Assembly: GCA_045647745.1 (NCBI GenBank)
Contig: JAZRMQ010000010.1
Span: 1 to 30,999 of the forward strand
From: HGM04593 sp045647745
Lineage (GTDB): Bacteria; Bacteroidota; Bacteroidia; Bacteroidales; Bacteroidaceae
Length of the DNA: 30,999 nucleotides
Reading direction: 5' to 3'
Below the pieces are notes generated by a model, which worked only from the letters and a program-made list of their open reading frames with translations, did no database searches and was not told the origin of the DNA. A program made the position numbers and the translations under genes. Below, one piece after another: positions 6,091 to 12,414 of the stretch. How positions within the stretch are numbered: position 1 is the stretch's first letter; each line of letters begins with the position of its first letter.

Positions 6091-6151
6091 AAATTAAGGA
6101 TAGGATTTTAATAAAGTGTTGAATATTTTTCACCACTCCTATCTTCCTAGA

Positions 6152-6189
6152 AATTAATCGAGATTTATTCTCGGTTAATTTCGTTTTTT
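6152..6189 (+). terminator. Inverted repeat with T tract
   Basis: AATTAATCGAGA and TCTCGGTTAATT pair at 11 of 12 positions around a short AT loop, followed by TTTCGTTTTTT. It may end the 5718 transcript, or be an operator for the RNA promoter just downstream. Confidence 0.5.
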
Positions 6190-6202
6190 ACAAACTTTAA
6201 TT

Positions 6203-6210
6203 TATCTTCG
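6203..6210 (+). promoter_or_regulatory. -7 box of the second RNA copy
   Basis: TATCTTCG, a common variant of TAnnTTTG (it also precedes the genes at 8162 and 12415), lies just before the first hairpin of the RNA. No clear -33 TTTG is seen. Confidence 0.4.
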
Positions 6211-6212
6211 CA

Positions 6213-6423
6213 GAGTGTTCGGGGTACCGAACTCGCACATTAAAATATTTTGCTCAATCGCCTCTGTATCACCACCTCGGAAAATGAACGAGCAAGAATT
6301 TACAAACGTTGAGAGTATATGCTATAAGCGTAGGCTACTCTCATAGTTTGTAATGGTTTGTGGTGAACCAAGAGGCGTATGACGAGGGGTCTGCGCTTTC
6401 TTTTTTTATTGAGCGCAGTTTTT
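6213..6423 (+). ncRNA. Structured RNA, copy 2 of a two-copy family
   Basis: Same order of elements as 4978-5191: a 5' hairpin GTTCGG/CCGAAC (6217-6232), the shared word ACATT, a shared TTTTGCT, then the closing helix CGCCTC (6259-6264) with GAGGCG (6372-6377), an internal loop, TCACCAC (6269-6275) with GTGGTGA (6360-6366), a long 5'-side bulge, an apical arm (ACAAAC/GTTTGT and TGAGAGTA/TACTCTCA), and a 3' hairpin CTGCGCT/AGCGCAG (6391-6418) with a T-rich loop and T tail. Base pairs differ from copy 1 while pairing is kept, which supports a real RNA. The next start codon is 47 nt after the last hairpin, against 42 nt in copy 1. Confidence 0.65.
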
Positions 6424-6464
6424 GTAAACGTCACGAATGTTAAAGCACTAAGTTCGGTTGCTGA

Positions 6465-6668
6465 ATGAAAGAAGAGAACAGGGAGAATAACGAGAAGGAG
6501 TACAAGGCGTTGGCTACAACTTTAAACATTGCAGCTACGATATTCGTCGTAGTTTTTTTGGGTGTTGCCGTTGCCGAAAATAATTGGTTTATGGGTATTC
6601 CGGTGGCTGTGATGCTTTTTTGTCACGCGTTATTGGTGCGGGAGATAAAAAGCCAAAAGAAAAAGTGA
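6465..6668 (+). CDS. Small membrane protein, 67 aa
   Basis: Not recognised as a named family. The first 16 residues are strongly charged (KEENRENNEKEYK). Two membrane segments follow, about residues 20-38 (LNIAATIFVVVFLGVAVAE) and 42-59 (FMGIPVAVMLFCHALLV), and a basic tail EIKSQKKK. The positive tail and two spans suggest both ends face the cytoplasm. It lies directly downstream of RNA copy 2, as the 5233 gene lies downstream of copy 1, although the two proteins are unrelated. Small size, two spans and a structured upstream RNA are compatible with a type I toxin-like or stress membrane peptide, but this is speculation. Confidence 0.6.
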   Translation: MKEENRENNEKEYKALATTLNIAATIFVVVFLGVAVAENNWFMGIPVAVMLFCHALLVREIKSQKKK

Positions 6669-6792
6669 GACGGCATCATTGAGCTGATTGTTTCTCCTCG
6701 GGGCACTGGTGTCTTATTGCCATTTTTGACTGAAAGAGCATCACAAGAAGAACGGCGGAGGGCATCGCTGCGCACACTTTATACCTCATTTG

Positions 6793-7155
6793 TTATTTAA
6801 CGAACTTACCGGAAAGGTATATTCCTAAAAGAACCGATAGTATTGAGATTATCACCGAGGCCATTATATAGGTCACAGCCAAAAACTTTTCGCCCGACTG
6901 AAAAAGGTTGAGCGCCTGCGAGGAGAAGGTTGAGAAGGTAGTAAAACCGCCACAAAAGCCCACTACTGCAAAGAGATAGGTACCATTTGAAAGCAGTGGA
7001 ATTGAGAGTCCAATCAGGAACGAGCCAACCACATTGACAAGCAGTATTGCCCATTCGCCACAAATTGCAAAGTGTGCCAACAGCATTGTAAACAGGTAGC
7101 GGACTATGCTTCCCAACGCACCACCAGCGCCCACTAGTAACAGACTCTTTATCAT
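6793..7155 (-). CDS. crcB: Fluoride ion transporter CrcB (Fluc)
   Basis: The protein has 120 residues, four membrane segments and the Fluc family marks: GAGGALGSIVRYL at the N-terminus, Asn in VNVVGSFLIG, and the signature GFCGGFTTFSTFS with the Phe residues that line the pore. These proteins form dual-topology dimers that export fluoride. I chose the ATG at 7155 because an upstream start at 7185 would lie inside the promoter -7 box. The gene is single, convergent with the small ORF at 6465 and divergent from the tRNA-editing gene. I looked for a fluoride riboswitch in the 5' region and saw none. Confidence 0.93.
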   Translation of the reverse strand: MIKSLLLVGAGGALGSIVRYLFTMLLAHFAICGEWAILLVNVVGSFLIGLSIPLLSNGTYLFAVVGFCGGFTTFSTFSSQALNLFQSGEKFLAVTYIMASVIISILSVLLGIYLSGKFVK

Positions 7156-7182
7156 CTTTGCTCTAATTTGAATATTTGCCGG

Positions 7183-7213
7183 CAAAAATAGTAATAAGCA
7201 TCAATTTCGGCAA
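7183..7213 (-). promoter_or_regulatory. Promoter of crcB
   Basis: On the minus strand, TTGC (7213-7210), a 19-nt spacer and TATTTTTG (7190-7183) fit the Bacteroidetes consensus. Expected leader of about 20 nt. Confidence 0.55.
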
Positions 7214-7315
7214 GCGTGCGACAGTTTTATGTAATATGTATATTTTGCATAAAACCGCAACTTGTGTATTTTTTGCACAAATTGATTATTAAAAAGATGT
7301 CGCCCCAATGCGGCC

Positions 7316-7395
7316 TGTCATCTCGAACCTTGCGTGAGAGATCTCATTATTGAGGTTTGAGAGATACCTCGTCGCTGCGCTCTGTCGGGATGACA
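7316..7395. repeat. Imperfect-palindrome intergenic repeat (REP/MITE-like)
   Basis: TGTCATCTCG at the left end and CGGGATGACA at the right end are inverted with one mismatch, and inner parts (GAGATCTCATTATTGAGG, GCTGCGCTC) resemble the dispersed extragenic palindromes known from Bacteroides and relatives. Only one copy is in the window, so dispersal is from memory of the type, not shown here. It fills most of the gap between crcB and the next gene. Confidence 0.5.
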
Positions 7396-7443
7396 TTAAC
7401 CGGAGGAGGTATGGGTCAACTGCAGTATTATTGTTATTATTTC

Positions 7444-7469
7444 AGTTGTCGCATTTTTTTGCGACAACT
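7444..7469. repeat. 10-bp hairpin with T loop
   Basis: AGTTGTCGCA and TGCGACAACT pair perfectly around six T. It lies upstream of the next promoter and may end a transcript from the left. Confidence 0.5.
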
Positions 7470-7497
7470 CACCATACATATTATCGTATGTGCAAAA

Positions 7498-7529
7498 TTT
7501 GCACAGACCAAGAAACAGAACTACTTTTG
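7498..7529 (+). promoter_or_regulatory. Promoter of the AlaX-like gene
   Basis: TTTG (7498-7501), a 20-nt spacer and TACTTTTG (7522-7529), an almost ideal Bacteroidetes promoter. The start codon at 7559 is about 23 nt after the expected start of transcription. Confidence 0.65.
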
Positions 7530-7558
7530 TGTTGATTATTTACAAAACTAAACAACCA

Positions 7559-8029
7559 ATGACAACCGAAACACCGATACTCAACGACCATAACAAGGCG
7601 GAGTACCCGCCTATGCACACTGCGGAGCACATTTTAAACCAGACGATGGTGAGGCTTTTTGGGTGTGAGCGCAGCCGCAATGCGCACATTGAGCGCAAGA
7701 AGAGCAAGTGCGACTATACTCTGCCCTGCGCTCCAAGCGACGAGCAGATTGCAGCTATTGAGCAGCAGGTAAATGATGTTATTGAGCAGCATTTGCCGGT
7801 GACAATTGAGTTTGTGACACGCGAGAATGTGCCCGCAGGGGTTGACTTAAGCAAGCTCCCAGCCGATGCCAGCGAGACGTTGCGCATTGTGCGCGTGGGC
7901 GATTATGACGTGTGTGCTTGCATTGGAACACACGTTGGGAACACCAGTGATATTGGCCGGTTCAAAATCATCAGCCACAGCTTTGAGAACGGCACTTTGC
8001 GTTTGAGATTCAAGCTTGAGCAGAAATAG
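7559..8029 (+). CDS. AlaX-type tRNA-editing domain protein
   Basis: A stand-alone protein of 156 residues related to the second additional domain of threonyl/alanyl-tRNA synthetases. The metal site is visible: HTAEH (His20, His24) and CIGTH (Cys121, His125), i.e. the HxxxH and CxxxH pairs, followed by the typical GNTSDIG. Such proteins hydrolyse mischarged tRNA, usually Ser-tRNA(Ala). The start at 7559 follows a good promoter; an upstream in-frame start would lie within the promoter. The gene stands alone, with the next gene on its own promoter about 130 bp downstream. Substrate is inferred from family only. Confidence 0.85.
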   Translation: MTTETPILNDHNKAEYPPMHTAEHILNQTMVRLFGCERSRNAHIERKKSKCDYTLPCAPSDEQIAAIEQQVNDVIEQHLPVTIEFVTRENVPAGVDLSKLPADASETLRIVRVGDYDVCACIGTHVGNTSDIGRFKIISHSFENGTLRLRFKLEQK

Positions 8030-8129
8030 TTGCAGCAGCTGGCAGAATTGCGCGACCGCCGCAACTGCTTTTATCTGCCGCAACTGCAAGAAAGGAAGCG
8101 GCAACTGCTTATTTCACAGAAATATTTTG

Positions 8130-8137
8130 TATCTTCG
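8130..8137 (+). promoter_or_regulatory. -7 box upstream of the chorismatase-like gene
   Basis: TATCTTCG lies 25 bases before the ATG at 8162. No convincing -33 element is seen. Confidence 0.4.
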
Positions 8138-8161
8138 CAAAATAATAGTGAACGGCACAAA

Positions 8162-9253
8162 ATGGTAAACAAGATTCAACGGATATATACATCGACTATT
8201 GAGGGTGCATTTGAACAGATGCTCCGCTCGGCGTTGTCGCAGGTTGATTCGTTCGGGCTTATCAAATTAGCCATTTTCAGCCAAGCCGCAAACGGTGATG
8301 AATACAAGCAGAATATCACAACGGCCAAGAGCGTTGTAAAGGAGTTTTTTGGCGATGGGGCACCACTTATCAGCTACATTGCACAAAAGACATTTAATTG
8401 CGGCGCAACCGTTGAGGCTACCTATCTTGCGCAATCAGATGCAATCATTGAGCGCCACGGCAACTACTCACTCATTCATTGCAACGGGTGCACCGAGCTT
8501 GTGACCGGCGGCATCATCTCAAACAGCACCGAGGGAAGCACCTTTGAGCAATCGGCGGAAATTTTTGAGACCATCGGGCACATTCTGTCAAGCAATGGGT
8601 TCGAGCCCTGTAATATTTATCGTCAATGGAACTATATTCCGGGAATTACAGTCCTGAACGATGGCAGCCAGAATTATCAGGAGTTCAACGATGCACGTTC
8701 TATCTTTTACAGCAACAGCAATTGGAACAACGGCTACCCTGCGGCAACGGGCATTGGCACGGGTGCCGGCGGTGTGATGGTTGAACTTTGTGCTATAAAA
8801 GGCGAAGAGTGCGCTAACTTGCCAATAGATAATCCATTGCAGATTGCGGCACACAACTACTCGCAACAAGTGCTCGACGGCAAGGTTGTTGAGCTGCTGG
8901 GCGAGAGAACCACACCAAAATTTGAGCGTGCGCGCTTGCTCGGAAAAACAATTTTCATCTCGGGCACAGCTGCCATAAAGGGCGAATGTAGCAACTGCAG
9001 CACCGATGCTGTGGAGCAAGCTGCCGAGACTATGGAGATTATGAACAGACTCACCAGCAAGGAGAATATCCCCACGGCAAACAGCGGTTCACAATATGAG
9101 CTGTTGCGCGTGTATGTAAAGAGGGAGTGTGATATTCCGGCTGTGCGCGAATATATGCACCACAACTACCCTGCTGCCAGAAAGCACTATCTTGTGGCTG
9201 ATATTTGCCGCCCCGAGCTGCTTATTGAGATTGAGGGCATCGCACGCATCTGA
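8162..9253 (+). CDS. Chorismatase FkbO/Hyg5-like, RidA-superfamily protein
   Basis: The protein has 363 residues. The central block IYRQWNYIPGITVLN...NYQEFNDARSIFY followed by PAATGIGTGAGG resembles the chorismatase family (FkbO, Hyg5), where the Arg-Trp-Asn, the FNxAR segment and PAATxIG line the active site. The C-terminal part (GKTIFISGTAAIKGE...AVEQAAETMEIMNRL) has the RidA/YjgF fold pattern. Known members hydrolyse chorismate to dihydroxy- or hydroxybenzoates; others in Bacteroidetes have no known substrate. I chose the ATG at 8162 because it follows the -7 box and because the upstream in-frame extension is low in family-like sequence. No pathway genes flank it, so function is uncertain. 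Confidence 0.65.
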   Translation: MVNKIQRIYTSTIEGAFEQMLRSALSQVDSFGLIKLAIFSQAANGDEYKQNITTAKSVVKEFFGDGAPLISYIAQKTFNCGATVEATYLAQSDAIIERHGNYSLIHCNGCTELVTGGIISNSTEGSTFEQSAEIFETIGHILSSNGFEPCNIYRQWNYIPGITVLNDGSQNYQEFNDARSIFYSNSNWNNGYPAATGIGTGAGGVMVELCAIKGEECANLPIDNPLQIAAHNYSQQVLDGKVVELLGERTTPKFERARLLGKTIFISGTAAIKGECSNCSTDAVEQAAETMEIMNRLTSKENIPTANSGSQYELLRVYVKRECDIPAVREYMHHNYPAARKHYLVADICRPELLIEIEGIARI

Positions 9254-9310
9254 CACACTCCTACACCCTATTGTAAATACTTTTTTTCACACAACACAAA
9301 CCTAACCTGT

Positions 9311-11416
9311 ATGAAGATTATGAAACAAATTATGGCAGCGGCTGTTGCATTGGCTGCTTGCGGATGCGGTGGCGGCGAAAAGCCTGCCAACCCACTACTA
9401 TCGGAGTTTAACACTCCACACAATATTGCTCCATTTGCAGATATCACCATAGACAACTATCGCGAGGGAATGTTGCTTGGTATGGAGGAGCAGAAGAGGG
9501 AGATTGAAGCAATAATAAACAACAGCGAGGCTCCTACATTCGAGAACACTATTATCGCTCTTGACCAATGTGGCAAGCTTTTGCGCAAGGTACGTGGCAC
9601 ATTCAGCCCGCTATCGAGCAGTAACTCAACCGAGGAGATGCGCGCATTGCAAAAGGAGATGTCGCCACTCTTCTCGGCTCACAACGACGATATTTATCTT
9701 AACGAAAAGCTGTTTGCTCGTGTAAAAGCGGTGTATGAGAGCCGTCAATCACTGACACTGACAGCCGAGGAGGCTAAAATTCTTGAGAATATCTACAAAC
9801 GTTTTGTAAACAGCGGTGCTAACCTCGGCGAGGAGCAAAAGGCAAAGCTGCGTGAGATTAACAAGGAACTTTCAATGCTGCAGCTTACTTTCTCACAGAA
9901 CCTTTTGCACGAGACAAACAACACTTTCGTTGTAGCCAACAGCATCGAGGAGTTACAAGGCTTGCCACAGGCAAATATCGACGCTGCCGCAAAGATGGCC
10001 GCCGACAACGGACAACCCGGAAAGTGGATGTTCAATATGCAACGTCCAAGCTGCAACCCGGTGTTGCAGTACTGCGAGAACCGCGAGCTGCGCGAGAAGG
10101 TGTACAATGCCTATTACAATCGCGGCAATCAAAATAATGAGTATGACAGCAAAGAGATTTGTGCACAGATTGTAGCAAAGCGCCTTGAGAAGGCTAAGCT
10201 GATGGGCTATGAGAACTATGCACAGATGGCACTTGAGGACCGTATGGCAAAGACCCCCGAGGCCGTTTACTCACTGCTTGACCAAGTGTGGGCTCCCGCT
10301 GTTGAGAAGGCTAAACAGGAGATTGAAGATATTCGTGCCGAAATTCGCAAGGAGGGCAAGGATTTTGAGCCAGCCGGATGGGATTATATGTTCTACCTCG
10401 ACAAGGCCAAGAAGGCAAAATTTGCCGTTGATGAGCAGGAGATTAAGAATTATATGGAGGCCGAGAATGTGATGAAGGGTATATTCTATGTGGCAACAAA
10501 ACTCTATGGTATCACATTCAAGGAGGTTACCGCCGAGGTGCCATCATACGAGCCAACAGCAAAGGCTTACGAGGTTATCGACCGCGATGGAAAATTGCTT
10601 GCGATATTCTACAGCGACCAGTTCACACGCGAGAGCAAGAACGCCGGTGCGTGGTGCACATCGTTCCGCCCACAGAGCTACGAGAATGGCAAGCGCATTG
10701 TGCCCATCGTTGTAAACAGCTGCAATATGACACCTGCAACCGATAATACTCCGGCTTTGCAAAATATTGACAATGTAAAGACAATGTTCCACGAGTTTGG
10801 ACACGCGCTACACAACTTTATGCGCGACGTAAAGTATAGCGGTGCAAGCGGTGTCGAGCGTGACTTTGTTGAGCTGCCATCGCAGATTAACGAGCATTGG
10901 GCGCTGGAGCCCGAGGTGCTTGCAGTATACGCAAAGCACTACAAGACCGGCGAGGTTATACCAATGGAACTTGTTGAGAAGATACAGGAAAGCGACAAAT
11001 ATGGCCAAGGCTTTGCCACTGTTGAGTATATTGCTGCATCACTCAGCGATATGGACCTTCACGTGCTCACCGAGATTCCTGCCAATTTGAATGTTATGGA
11101 TTATGAGGCCGAAAAACTTGCCGAGCGTGGTATTCCGTCACAAATTTTGCCACGTTACAGAATGACAAACTTCAGCCACACGATGGGCGGTGGTTACAGC
11201 GCCGGTTATTACAGCTATATGTGGGCCGAGGTGCTTGATGCCGACGCTTTCGAGGCGTTCAAGGAGACTGGCGATATATTTAATCAAGAGGTTGCCGAAA
11301 AATTCCGCAAATACATTCTCACCCCCGGTGGTATTGACGATGGAATGACAATGTACCGCAATTTCCGCGGCCGCGAGCCAAAGATTGATGCACTGCTGAA
11401 GAACAGAGGATTCTAA
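9311..11416 (+). CDS. dcp: M3-family peptidyl-dipeptidase (Dcp-like) lipoprotein
   Basis: The 701-residue protein starts with a lipoprotein signal (MKIMKQIMAAAVALAACGCGG, lipobox LAAC), so it is probably anchored to an envelope membrane. The M3 zinc-peptidase domain has HEFGH at residues 494-498 (two His ligands and catalytic Glu495) and the third ligand Glu521 in FVELPSQ. The C-terminal YRMTNFSHTMGGGYSAGYYSYMWAEVLDADAF block is typical of Dcp/oligopeptidase A enzymes. These cleave dipeptides or short pieces from oligopeptides. Length fits Dcp. A second, clearly paralogous gene is at 12415; the hsp20 gene lies between them. It starts 57 bases after the previous gene without an obvious promoter, and ends before a strong hairpin. 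Confidence 0.93.
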   Translation: MKIMKQIMAAAVALAACGCGGGEKPANPLLSEFNTPHNIAPFADITIDNYREGMLLGMEEQKREIEAIINNSEAPTFENTIIALDQCGKLLRKVRGTFSPLSSSNSTEEMRALQKEMSPLFSAHNDDIYLNEKLFARVKAVYESRQSLTLTAEEAKILENIYKRFVNSGANLGEEQKAKLREINKELSMLQLTFSQNLLHETNNTFVVANSIEELQGLPQANIDAAAKMAADNGQPGKWMFNMQRPSCNPVLQYCENRELREKVYNAYYNRGNQNNEYDSKEICAQIVAKRLEKAKLMGYENYAQMALEDRMAKTPEAVYSLLDQVWAPAVEKAKQEIEDIRAEIRKEGKDFEPAGWDYMFYLDKAKKAKFAVDEQEIKNYMEAENVMKGIFYVATKLYGITFKEVTAEVPSYEPTAKAYEVIDRDGKLLAIFYSDQFTRESKNAGAWCTSFRPQSYENGKRIVPIVVNSCNMTPATDNTPALQNIDNVKTMFHEFGHALHNFMRDVKYSGASGVERDFVELPSQINEHWALEPEVLAVYAKHYKTGEVIPMELVEKIQESDKYGQGFATVEYIAASLSDMDLHVLTEIPANLNVMDYEAEKLAERGIPSQILPRYRMTNFSHTMGGGYSAGYYSYMWAEVLDADAFEAFKETGDIFNQEVAEKFRKYILTPGGIDDGMTMYRNFRGREPKIDALLKNRGF

Positions 11417-11428
11417 AAAACGAACCAA

Positions 11429-11475
11429 TAATAGTTAAAGGGTTGCCACTGGCAGTGGCAACCCTTTAACTATTA
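11429..11475. terminator. Perfect 22-bp terminator hairpin
   Basis: The arms 11429-11450 and 11454-11475 are exact complements around GGC. It starts 13 bases after the dcp stop. A/T-rich ends make it usable in both directions. Confidence 0.8.
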
Positions 11476-11534
11476 ATAAACCATAAAACATTCACCAACA
11501 ACAAACCAACCTGCGCTGCCGGGCATTATATATG

Positions 11535-11649
11535 CAAACGGCACAGCTGTCGCGGGTCTTCAATAAGTCACTCAAAGAGAGACTGCGGTCCGGCTAACAC
11601 CTGCATCATATTGGGACCGTTACTACCCGAACCGACAGTGTGCCGTTTG
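11535..11649 (+). ncRNA. Folded leader RNA of hsp20
   Basis: A long closing helix pairs CAAACGGCACA (11535-11545) with TGTGCCGTTTG (11639-11649), continues with CTGTCG (11547-11552)/CGACAG (11633-11638) and CGGGT (11553-11557)/ACCCG (11625-11629). Inside, CGGTCC (11586-11591) pairs with GGACCG (11614-11619). In total about 22 closing pairs bring together ends more than 100 nt apart. It ends 30 nt before the hsp20 start codon. Likely roles are a heat- or ligand-responsive leader, a stabilising 5' structure, or a separate small RNA. Confidence 0.6.
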
Positions 11650-11678
11650 AATTGTATAACAAATAAAAAACAGCAATT

Positions 11679-12194
11679 ATGAGTATGTTAATGAAAAGAA
11701 ACGGACAACAGTGGTTACCAAGTATCTTCAACGATTTTTTCAACAGCGACATTCTTGTGCGCAACAGCACAACAGCACCGGCAATCAATGTTTTTGAGAC
11801 CGAGAAGGAGTATAAAGTGGAGGTTGCAGCAGCCGGTATGTGCAAGGATGATTTTAAAATTCACATAGATAGCGAGAATGACCTCACTATCACAATGGAA
11901 AAGAATTGCAACTGCAGCAAGGAGAATGGCGAGTGTTGCGACGAGCACAAATGCGACGACAACAAGTGCGACGAACATAAATGTGAAGATAAAAAGGAGA
12001 AGAAACACGAGCCGGGCCGTTTCCTGCGCCGAGAGTTCTCTTACAGCAGATTTCAGCAGACTCTTATCCTGCCCGATGACGCCGACACCGACAAGATTGA
12101 GGCAAAGGTGAAGCACGGAGTGCTGCACATTGATATTCCAAAGAAAGCCCACAGCAATGAACATAAGGTGAGCAGAATGATTGCCATTGAATAA
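11679..12194 (+). CDS. Small heat-shock protein Hsp20 with Cys-rich insertion
   Basis: This 171-residue protein has an alpha-crystallin domain: first half (PAINVFETEKEYKVEVAAAGMCKDDFKIHIDSENDLTITME, residues 34-74) and second half (RFLRREFSYSRFQQTLILPDDADTDKIEAKVKHGVLHIDIPK, residues 114-155). It acts as an ATP-independent holdase. Odd: the loop between the halves (residues 76-111) carries seven Cys and four tandem pentapeptides, CDEHK, CDDNK, CDEHK, CEDKK (residues 87-106), built on a 15-bp DNA repeat. Many Bacteroidetes homologs have a charged Glu/Lys loop here, but Cys/His is unusual and suggests metal binding or redox control. The C-terminal IxI-like motif is weak (RMIAI). Start at 11679, with alternative Met codons at 3 and 5. 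Confidence 0.92.
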   Translation: MSMLMKRNGQQWLPSIFNDFFNSDILVRNSTTAPAINVFETEKEYKVEVAAAGMCKDDFKIHIDSENDLTITMEKNCNCSKENGECCDEHKCDDNKCDEHKCEDKKEKKHEPGRFLRREFSYSRFQQTLILPDDADTDKIEAKVKHGVLHIDIPKKAHSNEHKVSRMIAIE

Positions 12195-12219
12195 CAAAAT
12201 TCTTAATTTTGTTATCGGC
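12194..12219 (+). terminator. Short AT-rich hairpin after hsp20
   Basis: ATAACAAAATT and AATTTTGTTAT pair perfectly around CTT, overlapping the hsp20 stop codon. Low GC makes it a weak terminator. Confidence 0.45.
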
Positions 12220-12360
12220 TCGTTTTGCAGCCAATAATCGCGTGAAGCATAGCTGAAAGTTATGCCACGCGGGGGGCTAAAAGCAATACGAAGCAACAAA
12301 GCTGCAAACATTGAATGATATGCAGGCGGTGTGCTACAAATGTTGCACACCGCCATTTTT
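12219..12360 (+). ncRNA. Possible small structured RNA between hsp20 and the second dcp
   Basis: Hairpin GGCT-CGTTTTGC-AGCC near 12220-12235, then CGCGTG..GCATA paired with TATGC..CACGCG (about 12239-12270), and finally a 10-bp terminator GGCGGTGTGC/GCACACCGCC (12326-12355) with eight or more T. The terminator is firm; that the preceding hairpins form one RNA, rather than the hsp20 3' UTR, is inference. Confidence 0.4.
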
Positions 12361-12363
12361 TTT
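12326..12363 (+). terminator. Rho-independent terminator with long T tract
   Basis: A 10-bp perfect stem, GGCGGTGTGC with GCACACCGCC, then a run of T. Its right arm also supplies the TTGC used by the next promoter. Confidence 0.8.
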
Positions 12364-12373
12364 CGTATCTTCG
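12343..12373 (+). promoter_or_regulatory. Promoter of the second dcp
   Basis: TTGC (12343-12346), a 19-nt spacer and TATCTTCG (12366-12373). The start codon is at 12415. Confidence 0.5.
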
Positions 12374-12414
12374 CACAATGTCTATCAAGGAATAACACAA
12401 AACAAATAAATGCG

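Noticed and set aside
7156..7300. Fluoride riboswitch upstream of crcB
   Set aside because: The conserved pseudoknot segments of the crcB motif were not found on the minus strand and the promoter leaves a leader of only about 20 nt.
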